From positions 1 through 52,346 of the forward strand of contig JBLNBX010000183.1 in assembly GCA_050260275.1 (NCBI GenBank): a DNA stretch of 52,346 nt. Reading direction: 5' to 3'. This DNA comes from DATMXS01 sp050260275. GTDB lineage: Bacteria; Acidobacteriota; Terriglobia; Bryobacterales; Bryobacteraceae. The notes beneath the pieces were generated by a model. The model worked only from the letters and a program-made list of their open reading frames with translations. It ran no database searches and was not told the origin of the DNA. Position 1 is the first letter of the stretch. Every line of letters starts with the position of its first letter. A program made the position numbers and the translations under genes. This document shows, in pieces, positions 8,959 through 17,571 of the stretch.

Positions 8959-9540
8959 ATGAAGACGCTCGACGAGTACCTCGAGCTGGCCGGGCGCGCG
9001 CACGGGCACCTGTGCGCGGGCCAGGTCCTGGGTGTCCGGATGGCGATGTACGGCCTCGGCCTGCTCGGCATCGCGGACCCGGAGGCCGAGCGCAAGCGGC
9101 TGGTGACGTTCGTCGAGATAGACCGCTGCGCCACCGACGCCATACAGGTGGTCACCGGCTGCCGCTTCGGCAAACGCGCCCTCAAGTTCCGCGATTTCGG
9201 CAAGATGGCCGCGACGTTTTGCGATCTTCGCGAAGGCCGCGCGTTTCGAATCGCGGCCCGGGATTCCGCTCGCCTGCGCGCGCGCGAGCTGCATTGCGAT
9301 CTCGAAAACGCGAACGAGCGCGAGATGCTGGCCTACCGCGAGCTTCCGGACAGCGAGCTTTTCCTGGCGCGCGCCGTGCGAGTGCACGTCGCGCCGGAGG
9401 ACCTGCCGGGGTTCAAAGCTCCGCGTGTCGCCTGCTCGCGATGCGGTGAGGGGATAAGTTTCCGCCGCGAGGTGGTGCGCGATGGCGTCACGCTATGCCG
9501 CGCCTGCGCGGGCGAAGCGTACTATGAGCTCGTGGACTGA
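8959..9540 (+). CDS. FmdE-family protein with C-terminal zinc ribbon
   Basis: A 193-residue protein. The N-terminal domain carries the FmdE/FwdE signatures HGHLCAGQVLGVRMA (15-29), then CATDAIQVVTGCRFGKRALK (57-76) and FRDFGK (78-82). The family was named from the molybdenum formylmethanofuran dehydrogenase operon of methanogens. C159-x2-C162 and C180-x2-C183 form a zinc ribbon at the C-terminus. C19, C57 and C68 are candidate metal ligands. The start ATG has GAGG about 8 nt upstream. It sits 10 nt behind modC and is evidently in one operon with the molybdate importer, so a role in molybdenum or tungsten handling or in maturing a molybdoenzyme is plausible. Its reaction is unknown. Confidence 0.85.
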   Translation: MKTLDEYLELAGRAHGHLCAGQVLGVRMAMYGLGLLGIADPEAERKRLVTFVEIDRCATDAIQVVTGCRFGKRALKFRDFGKMAATFCDLREGRAFRIAARDSARLRARELHCDLENANEREMLAYRELPDSELFLARAVRVHVAPEDLPGFKAPRVACSRCGEGISFRREVVRDGVTLCRACAGEAYYELVD

Positions 9541-9573
9541 CGCGGTGCGCTAGCTTCAGGTCCGCAGGCGCGC

Positions 9574-11067
9574 CTACTGCTCCGCTGCCCGCTTCCCGCC
9601 GGCTGCCGCCGGCCTTCGCCAGCCCGCCGCCACTCCCGCAGCCGCGCCCAGCGCGCAAAGCCAGACCAGCCAATCGCCGTGGCGCGAATAGAACGTCGTG
9701 CCGGAAACCCAGGAAAAGCCCGTCTCGGCGGCGCCAGGGGCGAATGACGGAAGGTGACGCCACACACGGCCGGCGGGGTCCACGGTGGCCGTAATGCCGT
9801 CGTTTGTGGCGCGCAGGATCCAGCGCCGGTTCTCGGCCGCGCGCATTCGCACGATGGCCAGGTGCTGCTCACGCGCGGACGACCGCCCGAACCAGCCGTC
9901 ATTGGAGATGTTCACGAACACCTCCGCGCCGCTCTTGGCGAACTTCCGGACGAAACCCGGGAGCACCGATTCATAGCAAACGAACGCGCCGATGCTGTGC
10001 GCGCCCGCGGGCAGCAGGTTCTGCTCGGTGCCGGGCGTGAAATCGCCCGCTTCCGTCGAGATCTTCGACACCAGCGCGCGGAACGGCCACGGCACGAACT
10101 CACCGAACGGGACCAGGTTCATCTTCGAGTACTGCCCGAGCGGTTTTCCCTCGGGGCTGACGATGAGCGCCGAGTTCAGCACCTCGCCGGACGCGGTGCG
10201 GGGGACCGTGTTGATGACGACGTACGCGCCGGTATTGCGTGCCAGTTCGTTTATCCGCTCACGAAGCCGGGCGTCCTCGGCGTAGTAGATGGGCGCGGGC
10301 GCTTCCGGCCAGACGATGAGGGCGGGCGTCCGCCCGGGCTGTTTCAGCGCAGCCTCTGCGGACAGGCGAAGCAGCTTCTCATGCTGCTGTTCGATCCACT
10401 GCGGCGTCCAGTCTGCGCTTTCTGAGATATCGGGCTGAACCAGAACCGCCACTTCGGTTCCCCGCTGCGGAGCCGGAAGCTCGGGCAGAATCAGGATGAG
10501 CGGCAGCGCGGCCAATGGAATCAGTTCCCGGCGCGGGCGCCGGAGCGCGACAAGGGCCAGTCCCGTTGCCGTCGCGGCGAAAACGAACGACAGTCCCCAC
10601 ACGCCCGTAAACGGTGCAAGCCGCATCGGCACGCGCATCTCTATGCCGGCATTGCCGAGCAGCAGCCAACTGAAACCCGACCAAGTATGCGTGCGCTCGA
10701 TGGCAACCCACAGCGCAGGCGCGGCCAGCACCGCCCAGCGCGTCTGCATCGCCGGGCCCGCCAGCCATGCGAACACGCCAAGTTGCACCGATTTGCCCAG
10801 CAGAAAAGCCGCGAACCCGAGCCACGCCATGAAGGCGCTCATGCCCGCGTGGTGCTCGAGCACGAAGTGGATCCAGTAGCACGTGCCCGCCCAGAACGCG
10901 ATGCCGGCGGCGTAGCCGAGCGCGAAGCGCCGCCACCCGCGCGGCTCGCGCGCGGCCGCGTAGAGCAGCGGGGCGAGCGCCACCGCCGCAAGAAACGCCA
11001 GATCTGCCCGGGCGCCCGGCAGGACCAGCAGGACCGCCGAGGCAAGCGCGAGCGCAAACTTCAACAT
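9574..11067 (-). CDS. lnt: Apolipoprotein N-acyltransferase
   Basis: A 497-residue inner-membrane enzyme that N-acylates the diacylglyceryl cysteine of lipoproteins, the last step before Lol-dependent sorting. Several membrane helices fill the first 200 residues. A nitrilase domain follows with the catalytic triad: Glu in WPEAPAPIYY (about 255), Lys in YSKMNLVPFGEFVPWP (about 315) and Cys in FVCYESVLPGF (about 364). DGWFG nearby is also typical. The start ATG (11067) shares its A with the lipA stop (TGATG); a GTG directly in front (11070) is an alternative. Lipoprotein substrates exist in the window, for example the PPIase at 42-43 kb. Confidence 0.96.
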   Translation of the reverse strand: MLKFALALASAVLLVLPGARADLAFLAAVALAPLLYAAAREPRGWRRFALGYAAGIAFWAGTCYWIHFVLEHHAGMSAFMAWLGFAAFLLGKSVQLGVFAWLAGPAMQTRWAVLAAPALWVAIERTHTWSGFSWLLLGNAGIEMRVPMRLAPFTGVWGLSFVFAATATGLALVALRRPRRELIPLAALPLILILPELPAPQRGTEVAVLVQPDISESADWTPQWIEQQHEKLLRLSAEAALKQPGRTPALIVWPEAPAPIYYAEDARLRERINELARNTGAYVVINTVPRTASGEVLNSALIVSPEGKPLGQYSKMNLVPFGEFVPWPFRALVSKISTEAGDFTPGTEQNLLPAGAHSIGAFVCYESVLPGFVRKFAKSGAEVFVNISNDGWFGRSSAREQHLAIVRMRAAENRRWILRATNDGITATVDPAGRVWRHLPSFAPGAAETGFSWVSGTTFYSRHGDWLVWLCALGAAAGVAAGWRRPAAAGGKRAAEQ

Positions 11068-11933
11068 CACGCCTGTTCGCTCACGCGGTCCGCCATGTAG
11101 GAACTCCGCACGAATGGACCACTGAACACCATTTTGAGCCCGATCGAGAGCCCATACTCGCGCCAGCGCGCAAACTGCTCCGGCGCGATGTACTCCTCGA
11201 CCGGCAGGTTCCGCCGCCCCGGCTGCAGATACTGCCCAATTGTCGCGATGCTCACGCCCGCTTCGCGCATGTCATCTAGCGCCGCGCAGACCTCCTCCGG
11301 GCGTTCGCCGAGCCCGGCCATCAAGCCCGACTTCACCCGCGCGCCTTGCGCCGCCGCGAATCCCAACACGCGGAGCGAGCGCGCGTAATCCGCTTGCGGC
11401 CGCACGGTTTTGTAAAGGCGCGGCACCGTTTCGAGATTGTGGTTGAAGATATCCGGCGCGGCCGCGAGCACGCGGCTCACGGCAGCTTCGTCCCCCCGGA
11501 AGTCCGGCGTCAGCACCTCGACGCGCGCGCCCGGGAGTTCGCGCTTCACAGCGGCCACGGTGGCCGCAAAGTGGGCCGAACCGCCGTCCGGAAGATCGTC
11601 GCGCGTAACGCTCGTTATCACCACGTAGTCGAGCTTCATCTCCGCCGCCATGCGGGCGACCTCGTTGGGTTCGCCTGCATCCAGCGGCAGGGGGCGCCCC
11701 TTTTCAACCGCGCAGAAGCCGCAGTTGCGCGTGCAAACGTCGCCCAGGATCAGGAAAGTGGCTGTCCCGCGCGCGAAGCACTCGTGAAGGTTGGGGCAAC
11801 GCGCGGATTCGCACACGGTGTTGAGGCCGCGCCGGCGCAGCCCGGCCTTCAACTCATGCACGGGCAGAAAATGCGTATGGCTCTTGCGGAGCCAGGACGG
11901 AAGTCTCCGGAGGTCTCGTGATTCGGGCGCCAA
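11067..11933 (-). CDS. lipA: Lipoyl synthase
   Basis: A 288-residue radical SAM enzyme that inserts two sulfurs into protein-bound octanoyl groups, as needed by GcvH and 2-oxoacid dehydrogenases. The auxiliary cluster cysteines are C41, C46 and C52 (CESARCPNLHEC), and the radical SAM cluster is C67-x3-C71-x2-C74. The family's terminal R-S-S-Y appears near the end. The start is TTG at 11933, immediately after the SPOR gene stop, because WLRK and the first cysteine cluster follow at the usual distance and no ATG lies between. It overlaps lnt downstream. lipB is not in the window. Confidence 0.95.
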   Translation of the reverse strand: MAPESRDLRRLPSWLRKSHTHFLPVHELKAGLRRRGLNTVCESARCPNLHECFARGTATFLILGDVCTRNCGFCAVEKGRPLPLDAGEPNEVARMAAEMKLDYVVITSVTRDDLPDGGSAHFAATVAAVKRELPGARVEVLTPDFRGDEAAVSRVLAAAPDIFNHNLETVPRLYKTVRPQADYARSLRVLGFAAAQGARVKSGLMAGLGERPEEVCAALDDMREAGVSIATIGQYLQPGRRNLPVEEYIAPEQFARWREYGLSIGLKMVFSGPFVRSSYMADRVSEQA

Positions 11934-12548
11934 CTAATATCTTCGTATGATCGGCTTGAAGCCCGCGGCCTCGAGTTCCGCCTTCGTCCGGGCCAGGTCC
12001 GTCGCGTCCTTCACGGGGCCCACCAGCGCCCTGTAGAGGTCCCCGGAGGCGACACCGTCCACCACGACGGGCGCAACCAGCGCGCGGAAGCCTTTTTGCC
12101 TGAGCACGTCGACCACGACCTCCGCCTCGGTCCGCTTCACGGCAACGACCTGGAGGTATGTCTCACCCGGCGCCGGGGAACCCACGCCAGCCCTCGCGGC
12201 AGCCGCCGGGGGCTGCCCCGGCTCCTGTGCGGCCGGCGGCCGGACGCCGGGCGTTGCTTCCTCCCGCGGCTCGGCCACGGGCTGCGTGCCCGCGCTCACC
12301 TGCGCCTCTCCGGGGGCCACCGGCCCGGCGGGTGGCGGCAATTCGAGCGGCGCTTCTTTCGGCTGGCTCACGCCAGGCGAACTCACGGCGGTTTGCTGCG
12401 CGGCCGGGTCCCCGCTGCTCGAGTTGCGGCCGACGAAGTAGCCAAGCGAGAAGAACACCCCGAAAAGCACCATCAGGACGAAAACTACGCTCAGCAGGTG
12501 ACGGTTCCCCACCACCAGTTCGTACTCGCCATCCGCCGTTCGTGCCAT
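11934..12548 (-). CDS. Single-pass membrane protein with SPOR domain
   Basis: A 204-residue protein: a short cytoplasmic head, one membrane helix (about 18-40), a long proline/alanine-rich periplasmic linker (about 45-125) and a C-terminal SPOR domain (about 130-204). SPOR domains bind peptidoglycan stripped of stem peptides, mostly at division sites. GGGGAGG stands 3-9 nt before the ATG. It lies 11 nt after the slipin gene and abuts lipA with no gap. The domain is called from its YLQVVAVKRTEAEVVVDVL opening and the FKPIIRRY end; the exact division role is inferred. Confidence 0.85.
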   Translation of the reverse strand: MARTADGEYELVVGNRHLLSVVFVLMVLFGVFFSLGYFVGRNSSSGDPAAQQTAVSSPGVSQPKEAPLELPPPAGPVAPGEAQVSAGTQPVAEPREEATPGVRPPAAQEPGQPPAAAARAGVGSPAPGETYLQVVAVKRTEAEVVVDVLRQKGFRALVAPVVVDGVASGDLYRALVGPVKDATDLARTKAELEAAGFKPIIRRY

Positions 12549-12559
12549 GATCCTCCCCG

Positions 12560-13327
12560 CTACTTGCCAGACTGAGCAGTCAGAGCCTTGGTCAAGTTAG
12601 GAATTATATCGACGGGAAGCGGAAACACGATAGTGGTGTTCTGTTCGTTCCCGATCTCAACCAGCGTCTGGAGGTAGCGCAGCGTGATCGCCGCCGGCTC
12701 CTGTTGGATAAGCGCGGCCGCCTGGCTGAGCTTCTCGGCAGCCGAGAACTCGCCCTCGGCGTGGATGATCTTCGCCCGCCGCTCGCGTTCGGCCTCGGCC
12801 TGGCGCGCTATGGCCCGGATCATCTGGTCCGGCAGATCCACCTGCTTTACTTCGACCATCGCCACCTTCACGCCCCAGGCGTCCGTGTGCTGATCGAGCA
12901 CGGTTTGCAGTCTCAGATTGAGTTTCTCGCGGGCGCTGAGCAGCTCGTCGAGTTCCACCTCGCCGAGCACGCTTCTGAGCGTGGTCTGCGCAAGCTGCGA
13001 GGTCGCGTACAGGTAGTTGGACACCTGGATGACGGCCTTGATGGGCTCAATAACGCGGAAGTAGATCACCGCGTTCACCTTCACCGTGACGTTGTCGCGC
13101 GTCACGACGTCCTGCGGCGGCACTTCGAGCGTCTCGACGCGGAGAGACGTGCGCACCATGCGATCTATCGGCGCGAACACCAGCACGATACCTGGCCCCT
13201 TGGGTTGCGGCAAAACGCGGCCGAGCCGGAAGATGACTCCCCGCTCGTACTCGGCCAGGATCTTGATCGAGGCCAGCAGGTACAGAACGATGATGAAAAC
13301 AACGATATAGCCGATTCCGATTGGCAT
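12560..13327 (-). CDS. SPFH/band 7 membrane protein, slipin type
   Basis: A 255-residue protein: an N-terminal hydrophobic hairpin (5-22), YERGVIFRLGRV (about 28-39), the SPFH core with RVETLEVPPQDVVTRDNVTV, and a charged helix (about 180-200, QAEAERERRAKIIHAEGE). Slipins oligomerise on membranes and are the usual partner and substrate of NfeD-type proteases. The ATG lies four bases after a perfect AGGAGG embedded in the end of nfeD, which confirms the start and the coupling. It is inner-membrane associated. Confidence 0.94.
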   Translation of the reverse strand: MPIGIGYIVVFIIVLYLLASIKILAEYERGVIFRLGRVLPQPKGPGIVLVFAPIDRMVRTSLRVETLEVPPQDVVTRDNVTVKVNAVIYFRVIEPIKAVIQVSNYLYATSQLAQTTLRSVLGEVELDELLSAREKLNLRLQTVLDQHTDAWGVKVAMVEVKQVDLPDQMIRAIARQAEAERERRAKIIHAEGEFSAAEKLSQAAALIQQEPAAITLRYLQTLVEIGNEQNTTIVFPLPVDIIPNLTKALTAQSGK

Positions 13328-14614
13328 CTAAGCCTCCTGACGGGTTGGGTTCGCGGGCTCCACCTCAAGTGTGAGCCCATCGATGCGCGTCACTCGCACC
13401 CGTTCGCCCTGCTGAACGGGCGCCGAAGAAATTGCGTCCCAGTACTCGCCCTGGATGAAGACCTTGCCCTTGGGCGTGAGCGCCGTGTGCGCCACGCCGA
13501 TGCTGTCCAGCATGCCTGCCGCGCCGGTGATCACTTTATTCGCGCGGGCGCGCAGGACCAGCGATACCAGCATCACCGTTACAATCGCGAACGGCAGCGC
13601 CAGACCTACTGCGGTGGCCAGCCGAATCCGCATCTCCGGGAGAGGGGAGTCTATGAGCAGCATTGCGCCGAGCACCATGGCAACCGCCCCGCCGATGCCG
13701 AGCAGCCCGTGCGAGGCGATCTTCGCCTCCAGTACGAAGAGCGCGAACGCGAGGATGATCAGCGAGGCTCCCACCCAACTGATGGGCAGCACCGAGAGTG
13801 CCGAGAGGCCCATCAGCAGGAGGATGGCCCCCAGCACGCCGGGGACGATCAGTCCCGGCGACGTGAACTCGATGTAGATGCCAAGCGCCCCGACAACCAG
13901 CAGAACCAGAGCCAGGTTCGGATCCGCGATGGCTGCGACGATACGCTCGCGCATGGACAACTCGTATTCGACCACCTGCGGGCTTTCGAAGCTCAGCCGG
14001 ACCCGCTGGCCCCCGAAGCGGGAGAACTCGCGGCCGCCGATCTGGCGGAACAGGTCCGCCTCATCGGCGGCGACGATTTCCACCAGGCCGTTCTCAAGCG
14101 CCTCTTTGTCCGTGAACGACCTGCTCTCAACAACCGTTTTCTCGGCAAGTTCGGCGTTCCGGCCGCGCTTGGTTACGATGCTGCGGAGCGAGGCCGCCGC
14201 GTCGTTGGTCATCTTGTTGCGCAGCACGGGATCGGGCTGGGAGCCGAACAGTACGGGAGTCGCCGCGCCGGTGTTCGTGCCCGGCGCCATGGCGGCGATA
14301 TCGCCGGCCTGAAGGATATAGAATCCCGCGGACGCCGCGCGCCCGCCGCTCGGAGTCACGTAGGTGATGACGGGCACGGGAGAAGCGACGATCTTCTCCG
14401 TTATCTGGCGGGTGGCCTCGACGAGGCCTCCGGGAGTGTTCAGGCGGACCAGGAGAGCGGCGGCGCCTTCGCGCACAGCCTGATTGATGGCCCGGCCGAC
14501 GATTTCCGCCGTGACCGGGTGCACGACGCCGTCGATATCGACTGCGATCACACGCTCCGCGGCCAGCCCGAGTGGGGCAACCAGAGCGGCCAAAACCAGC
14601 GCCTTAAACTTCAA
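13328..14614 (-). CDS. nfeD: NfeD-family membrane serine protease (long form)
   Basis: A 428-residue protein with a signal or anchor sequence, an N-terminal ClpP-like protease domain with LNTPGGLV (58-65) and the nucleophile region SGGRAASAG (S95 likely), four to five membrane helices (about 235-360) and a C-terminal OB-fold NfeD domain (about 365-425). In archaeal homologues this protease cleaves the cognate stomatin/slipin, here the next gene. The start is TTG at 14614 with GGAG 5 nt upstream and TATAGT a little further up as a possible -10. The gene is preceded by a 66-nt gap from pgeF, so a promoter may lie here inside the eight-gene run. Confidence 0.93.
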   Translation of the reverse strand: MKFKALVLAALVAPLGLAAERVIAVDIDGVVHPVTAEIVGRAINQAVREGAAALLVRLNTPGGLVEATRQITEKIVASPVPVITYVTPSGGRAASAGFYILQAGDIAAMAPGTNTGAATPVLFGSQPDPVLRNKMTNDAAASLRSIVTKRGRNAELAEKTVVESRSFTDKEALENGLVEIVAADEADLFRQIGGREFSRFGGQRVRLSFESPQVVEYELSMRERIVAAIADPNLALVLLVVGALGIYIEFTSPGLIVPGVLGAILLLMGLSALSVLPISWVGASLIILAFALFVLEAKIASHGLLGIGGAVAMVLGAMLLIDSPLPEMRIRLATAVGLALPFAIVTVMLVSLVLRARANKVITGAAGMLDSIGVAHTALTPKGKVFIQGEYWDAISSAPVQQGERVRVTRIDGLTLEVEPANPTRQEA

Positions 14615-14680
14615 GCAACTCCAACTATATCACCGCCGGGCGAATTTGCCTGACATGCAGCCGCCGGGAGGGGACAGGGT

Positions 14681-15349
14681 TCAGGCCGTGATCGCGATTG
14701 CAGCCACCATGCGGCCGCGCTCGCCGGGATTGCGGCGATAGGAGAAGAAATCGCCGGTCCCGGTGAAGGTGCACGGCGCTCCGGAGGCTATCTTCGCCTC
14801 CAGCAGCCCCGCTTCGAGGAGCTGCCGGCGATTGGTTTCGGCCAGATCGATCGTCGTCTTGCGGTCAAGGTCGTTCCGCTCGGGGAACCACGGCCGGAAG
14901 CGCGCGGCGACATCGGCACCCACCTCGTAGCACTTGCCGCATATTGCAGGGCCAATGGCGGCGCGCAAATCCTCCGGACGGCTGCCGAACAGGTTGCGCA
15001 TCTCCACGACGGCGGCCGCAGAGATGTTAGCCGCAGTGCCGCGCCAGCCCGCGTGGACGGCCGCAACCGCCCGCAGGCGCTCGTCGACCAGCAGGATGGG
15101 GACGCAGTCGGCCGTGCGGATGGCCAGCCAGGTCCCCGGCGTCGAGGTCATGAGCGCGTCGGCGCAGCCGAGCACGCCCGTCTTCCCGTCCGCGTGAACG
15201 CACACGTTCGAGTGAATCTGCTTGAGCGTAGCGATGGGCCCGGTCGGCCAGCCTGTGGTCGCGCGCGTCGAAAAGCCGTAATCCAGCCACTCCAAGGCAT
15301 CGAAGGCCGCGACGCGATACAGCCCGCGGCCATCCCGGTAGAAACTCAC
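14681..15349 (-). CDS. pgeF: PgeF/YfiH family (purine nucleoside phosphorylase-like, laccase-domain) protein
   Basis: A 222-residue protein of the YlmD/YfiH family. Metal-site signatures are present: TADCVPILL and HAGWRGT about 30 residues later, then GPAICGKCYEV. Members have been described as purine nucleoside phosphorylases and as peptidoglycan-editing or polyphenol oxidase enzymes; which applies here cannot be told. The start is GTG at 15349, overlapping the stop of the upstream propeller gene (GTGA). It is normally a cytoplasmic housekeeping gene, so its place between secreted proteins and nfeD is probably just operon packing. Confidence 0.9.
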   Translation of the reverse strand: MSFYRDGRGLYRVAAFDALEWLDYGFSTRATTGWPTGPIATLKQIHSNVCVHADGKTGVLGCADALMTSTPGTWLAIRTADCVPILLVDERLRAVAAVHAGWRGTAANISAAAVVEMRNLFGSRPEDLRAAIGPAICGKCYEVGADVAARFRPWFPERNDLDRKTTIDLAETNRRQLLEAGLLEAKIASGAPCTFTGTGDFFSYRRNPGERGRMVAAIAITA

Positions 15350-17571
15350 CGCAGGATCACCTTCGCCAGCCCGGCGTTCCCGGCGGCGTCGAAAGCGCGA
15401 AACACAACCAGATGCTCGCCGGGGGTGACGTTCTCCAACCGTACCGTGAACCGCTCGACCGGGGTATCCAGAACGCCGTCCTCGGGCTCAACCGGCACCC
15501 ACTGCCCGGCGTCCACCGAGTACTCGGCGCGGCGCAGCGGCGAGGTGGCGTCTGCCGCCTCGAACTCGATGTCCACGCGCGCGCCGCTGCGTTTCGGCGA
15601 CCCCGCCGTTACTAAGGGCGGCGTGTGATCCACCAGCACGGGCGAGCTGACCAGTTCGGCCGTGCGCGCGCTCGCCGGAGGGTTCACCGCGCCGTCGGAG
15701 GCGACCACGCGGAAGTAGTAGCGCCCGTCGGCAAGCACGTCCGCGTCGATGGAGTGCGAGGTTTCCTCGATGCGGTCCCGGAGGAGCTTCCATTCGCTCT
15801 CGCCCTGGCCGCGGAAATACAGTCCGTAGGTCAGACGGTCGCCGTCGGGGTCGTCGGCCTGCCAGGAGATCTGCAACTGGCCGCGCTCGCGCGTCAACGT
15901 CTGCGTGGGCGTGCCGGATGAGGGCGAGGGCGCGTCGCCGGTATCGGTCACAGTCAGCGTGTAGGCGCTCGTCGCCGATCCCTGTGCCGCCGCCGCTGCG
16001 ATCTTGGCGGCCGAGGGGGGCTGGATGGAGGCTGTGATGCTGCGGACCGCGGGCGGCGTGTTCTGCGGAAGGTAGCCGAGTTCGACGGACTCGATCACCG
16101 GCGTCTGCCCGGCCGCGCCCGTAAGTTCAACTTTCCATTGAATATAGCGGGCGTTAGGACTCGGCACTGCAGAGCCCCGGCTATCGGTTAGCGGCTGCGA
16201 CCAGTCGCTCCAGGTGGGGTCGGGGCGCTCGGAGTTGCCGGAACGTGTACGGAAGACTACACGCGCCCCGCTTGGCACGTCTGCGCGCCACATGAGGCGG
16301 CCCCAGCGGGCTACCGAGCCGGCATCATGCACCGGCGATTCGTATGTGCCGGCGGAGCCAGGCTGGTCCAGCAACCTGTAAATTTTGCCGAGGTCGCCGG
16401 TGGCGGCCAGCAGGCCGTTGGCGGCGGGCAGAAGGCGCGTGGCCTCGCCCTCGCCGGTTTCGGCCAGCAGCGCTACCTTGCGGTCCGGCCCCATGCGGTA
16501 GATGCGCCCCTGGTCGTCGGTGGCGATGACGAGATCGCCGCCGGAAAGCAGCACGTCATAGGCGTTCCCGTCCTGTGAGGTCCAGAGCCGCTCCACGGTA
16601 TGATCCGGGGCGATCCTGTAGACGGCAGACTTCTCCACTCCGGGGATCTCGATTGCCGGCGGGGCGGCTGCGCCCATGCCTGAGGCCAGCGCCTGGGACT
16701 GCTGCGCGGCCGGCTTGATCTGGACGGCTCCTTGCTGCGCCTCCACGGTGATCGAAGTCGTGGTGACGCTCACGCTGGCGCTTGCCGGCACTCCCGGAGC
16801 GGACTGCACGCCGCCCAACTGGCTCCGCCGCAGCGAGCCGCCCAGCGCAGCGGCGTAGACGCTGCCGTCGGGCGCCGGGACCAGCGTCCGGATCTCGGGC
16901 AGGTCCGCGTCAAAGAGAACAAAGCCCCTGTCCTTCGCGGAGATGCGGTAGATGATCCCGTTCGGCTCGGTGCCAGCCAGCAGTTGATCCTTGGCGTCCA
17001 GCGCCAGGCAGGTGACGTGCGACTGGCCGGTCTGGTACCAGAGCTCACCCTTGCCGGGCCCGGTGATGCGGAACACCTTGCCATCGGCGCCGGTGCCGGC
17101 GTACAGCGCTCCGTCGCGTCCGAACGCAAGCGACCAGATGTAGGCCGTGCCGGGCTCGAAGTACTCCTCCGCCTTGCCCTTGACGATGCGGTAGATCTTG
17201 CCGTTCGGCGATGTGGCGGCGTACAGGACGCCTTTGGCGTCCACGGCGACCGCGAATACCTCGGGCTCGTCCGCGGTCCAGACGGTCTCGCCTTTGCCTG
17301 AGCGATCGATCCGGAATACGCGGCCGCGGTGGCCGGTGCCGGCGTAGAGCGTGCCGTCGGGCGTCTGGGCGACGCTCCAGATGATCGGCTGGTCGGATGC
17401 GAACAGCGTCTCGGCGCGGGGCGCGAGTGCGAGGCGCCCGTCGCGCGCCAGCGAGACGCCGTTGAACTTCCCGCCGATGAAATCGCTGTAGCTGTGCATC
17501 TCCCACGCGCGCGGCGAGGAACCGTATGAGGCCGCGGCGCACGCGGCGAGCGTCAGAAGGAGCTTTCTCAT
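15346..17571 (-). CDS. Secreted beta-propeller protein with C-terminal FnIII-like region
   Basis: A 741-residue exported protein with signal peptide (1-18, cleavage near SYGSS). About residues 60-400 consist of repeats of roughly 45 residues of the form W/F-S-V-A-x-x-x-D-G-x-L-Y-A-G-T-x-x-x-G-x-V-F/Y-R-I, a YVTN/SMP-30-like propeller. After a 400-500 discoidin-like stretch, residues 560-741 look like two FnIII/Ig-like domains (SWQADDPDGDRLTYGLYFRG and DHTPPLV). No catalytic residues recognised. It starts by ATGA overlap with the S55 peptidase gene and overlaps pgeF, so the three are co-translated. Possible roles are surface binding or scaffolding for the peptidase; this is inference. Confidence 0.8.
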   Translation of the reverse strand: MRKLLLTLAACAAASYGSSPRAWEMHSYSDFIGGKFNGVSLARDGRLALAPRAETLFASDQPIIWSVAQTPDGTLYAGTGHRGRVFRIDRSGKGETVWTADEPEVFAVAVDAKGVLYAATSPNGKIYRIVKGKAEEYFEPGTAYIWSLAFGRDGALYAGTGADGKVFRITGPGKGELWYQTGQSHVTCLALDAKDQLLAGTEPNGIIYRISAKDRGFVLFDADLPEIRTLVPAPDGSVYAAALGGSLRRSQLGGVQSAPGVPASASVSVTTTSITVEAQQGAVQIKPAAQQSQALASGMGAAAPPAIEIPGVEKSAVYRIAPDHTVERLWTSQDGNAYDVLLSGGDLVIATDDQGRIYRMGPDRKVALLAETGEGEATRLLPAANGLLAATGDLGKIYRLLDQPGSAGTYESPVHDAGSVARWGRLMWRADVPSGARVVFRTRSGNSERPDPTWSDWSQPLTDSRGSAVPSPNARYIQWKVELTGAAGQTPVIESVELGYLPQNTPPAVRSITASIQPPSAAKIAAAAAQGSATSAYTLTVTDTGDAPSPSSGTPTQTLTRERGQLQISWQADDPDGDRLTYGLYFRGQGESEWKLLRDRIEETSHSIDADVLADGRYYFRVVASDGAVNPPASARTAELVSSPVLVDHTPPLVTAGSPKRSGARVDIEFEAADATSPLRRAEYSVDAGQWVPVEPEDGVLDTPVERFTVRLENVTPGEHLVVFRAFDAAGNAGLAKVILR

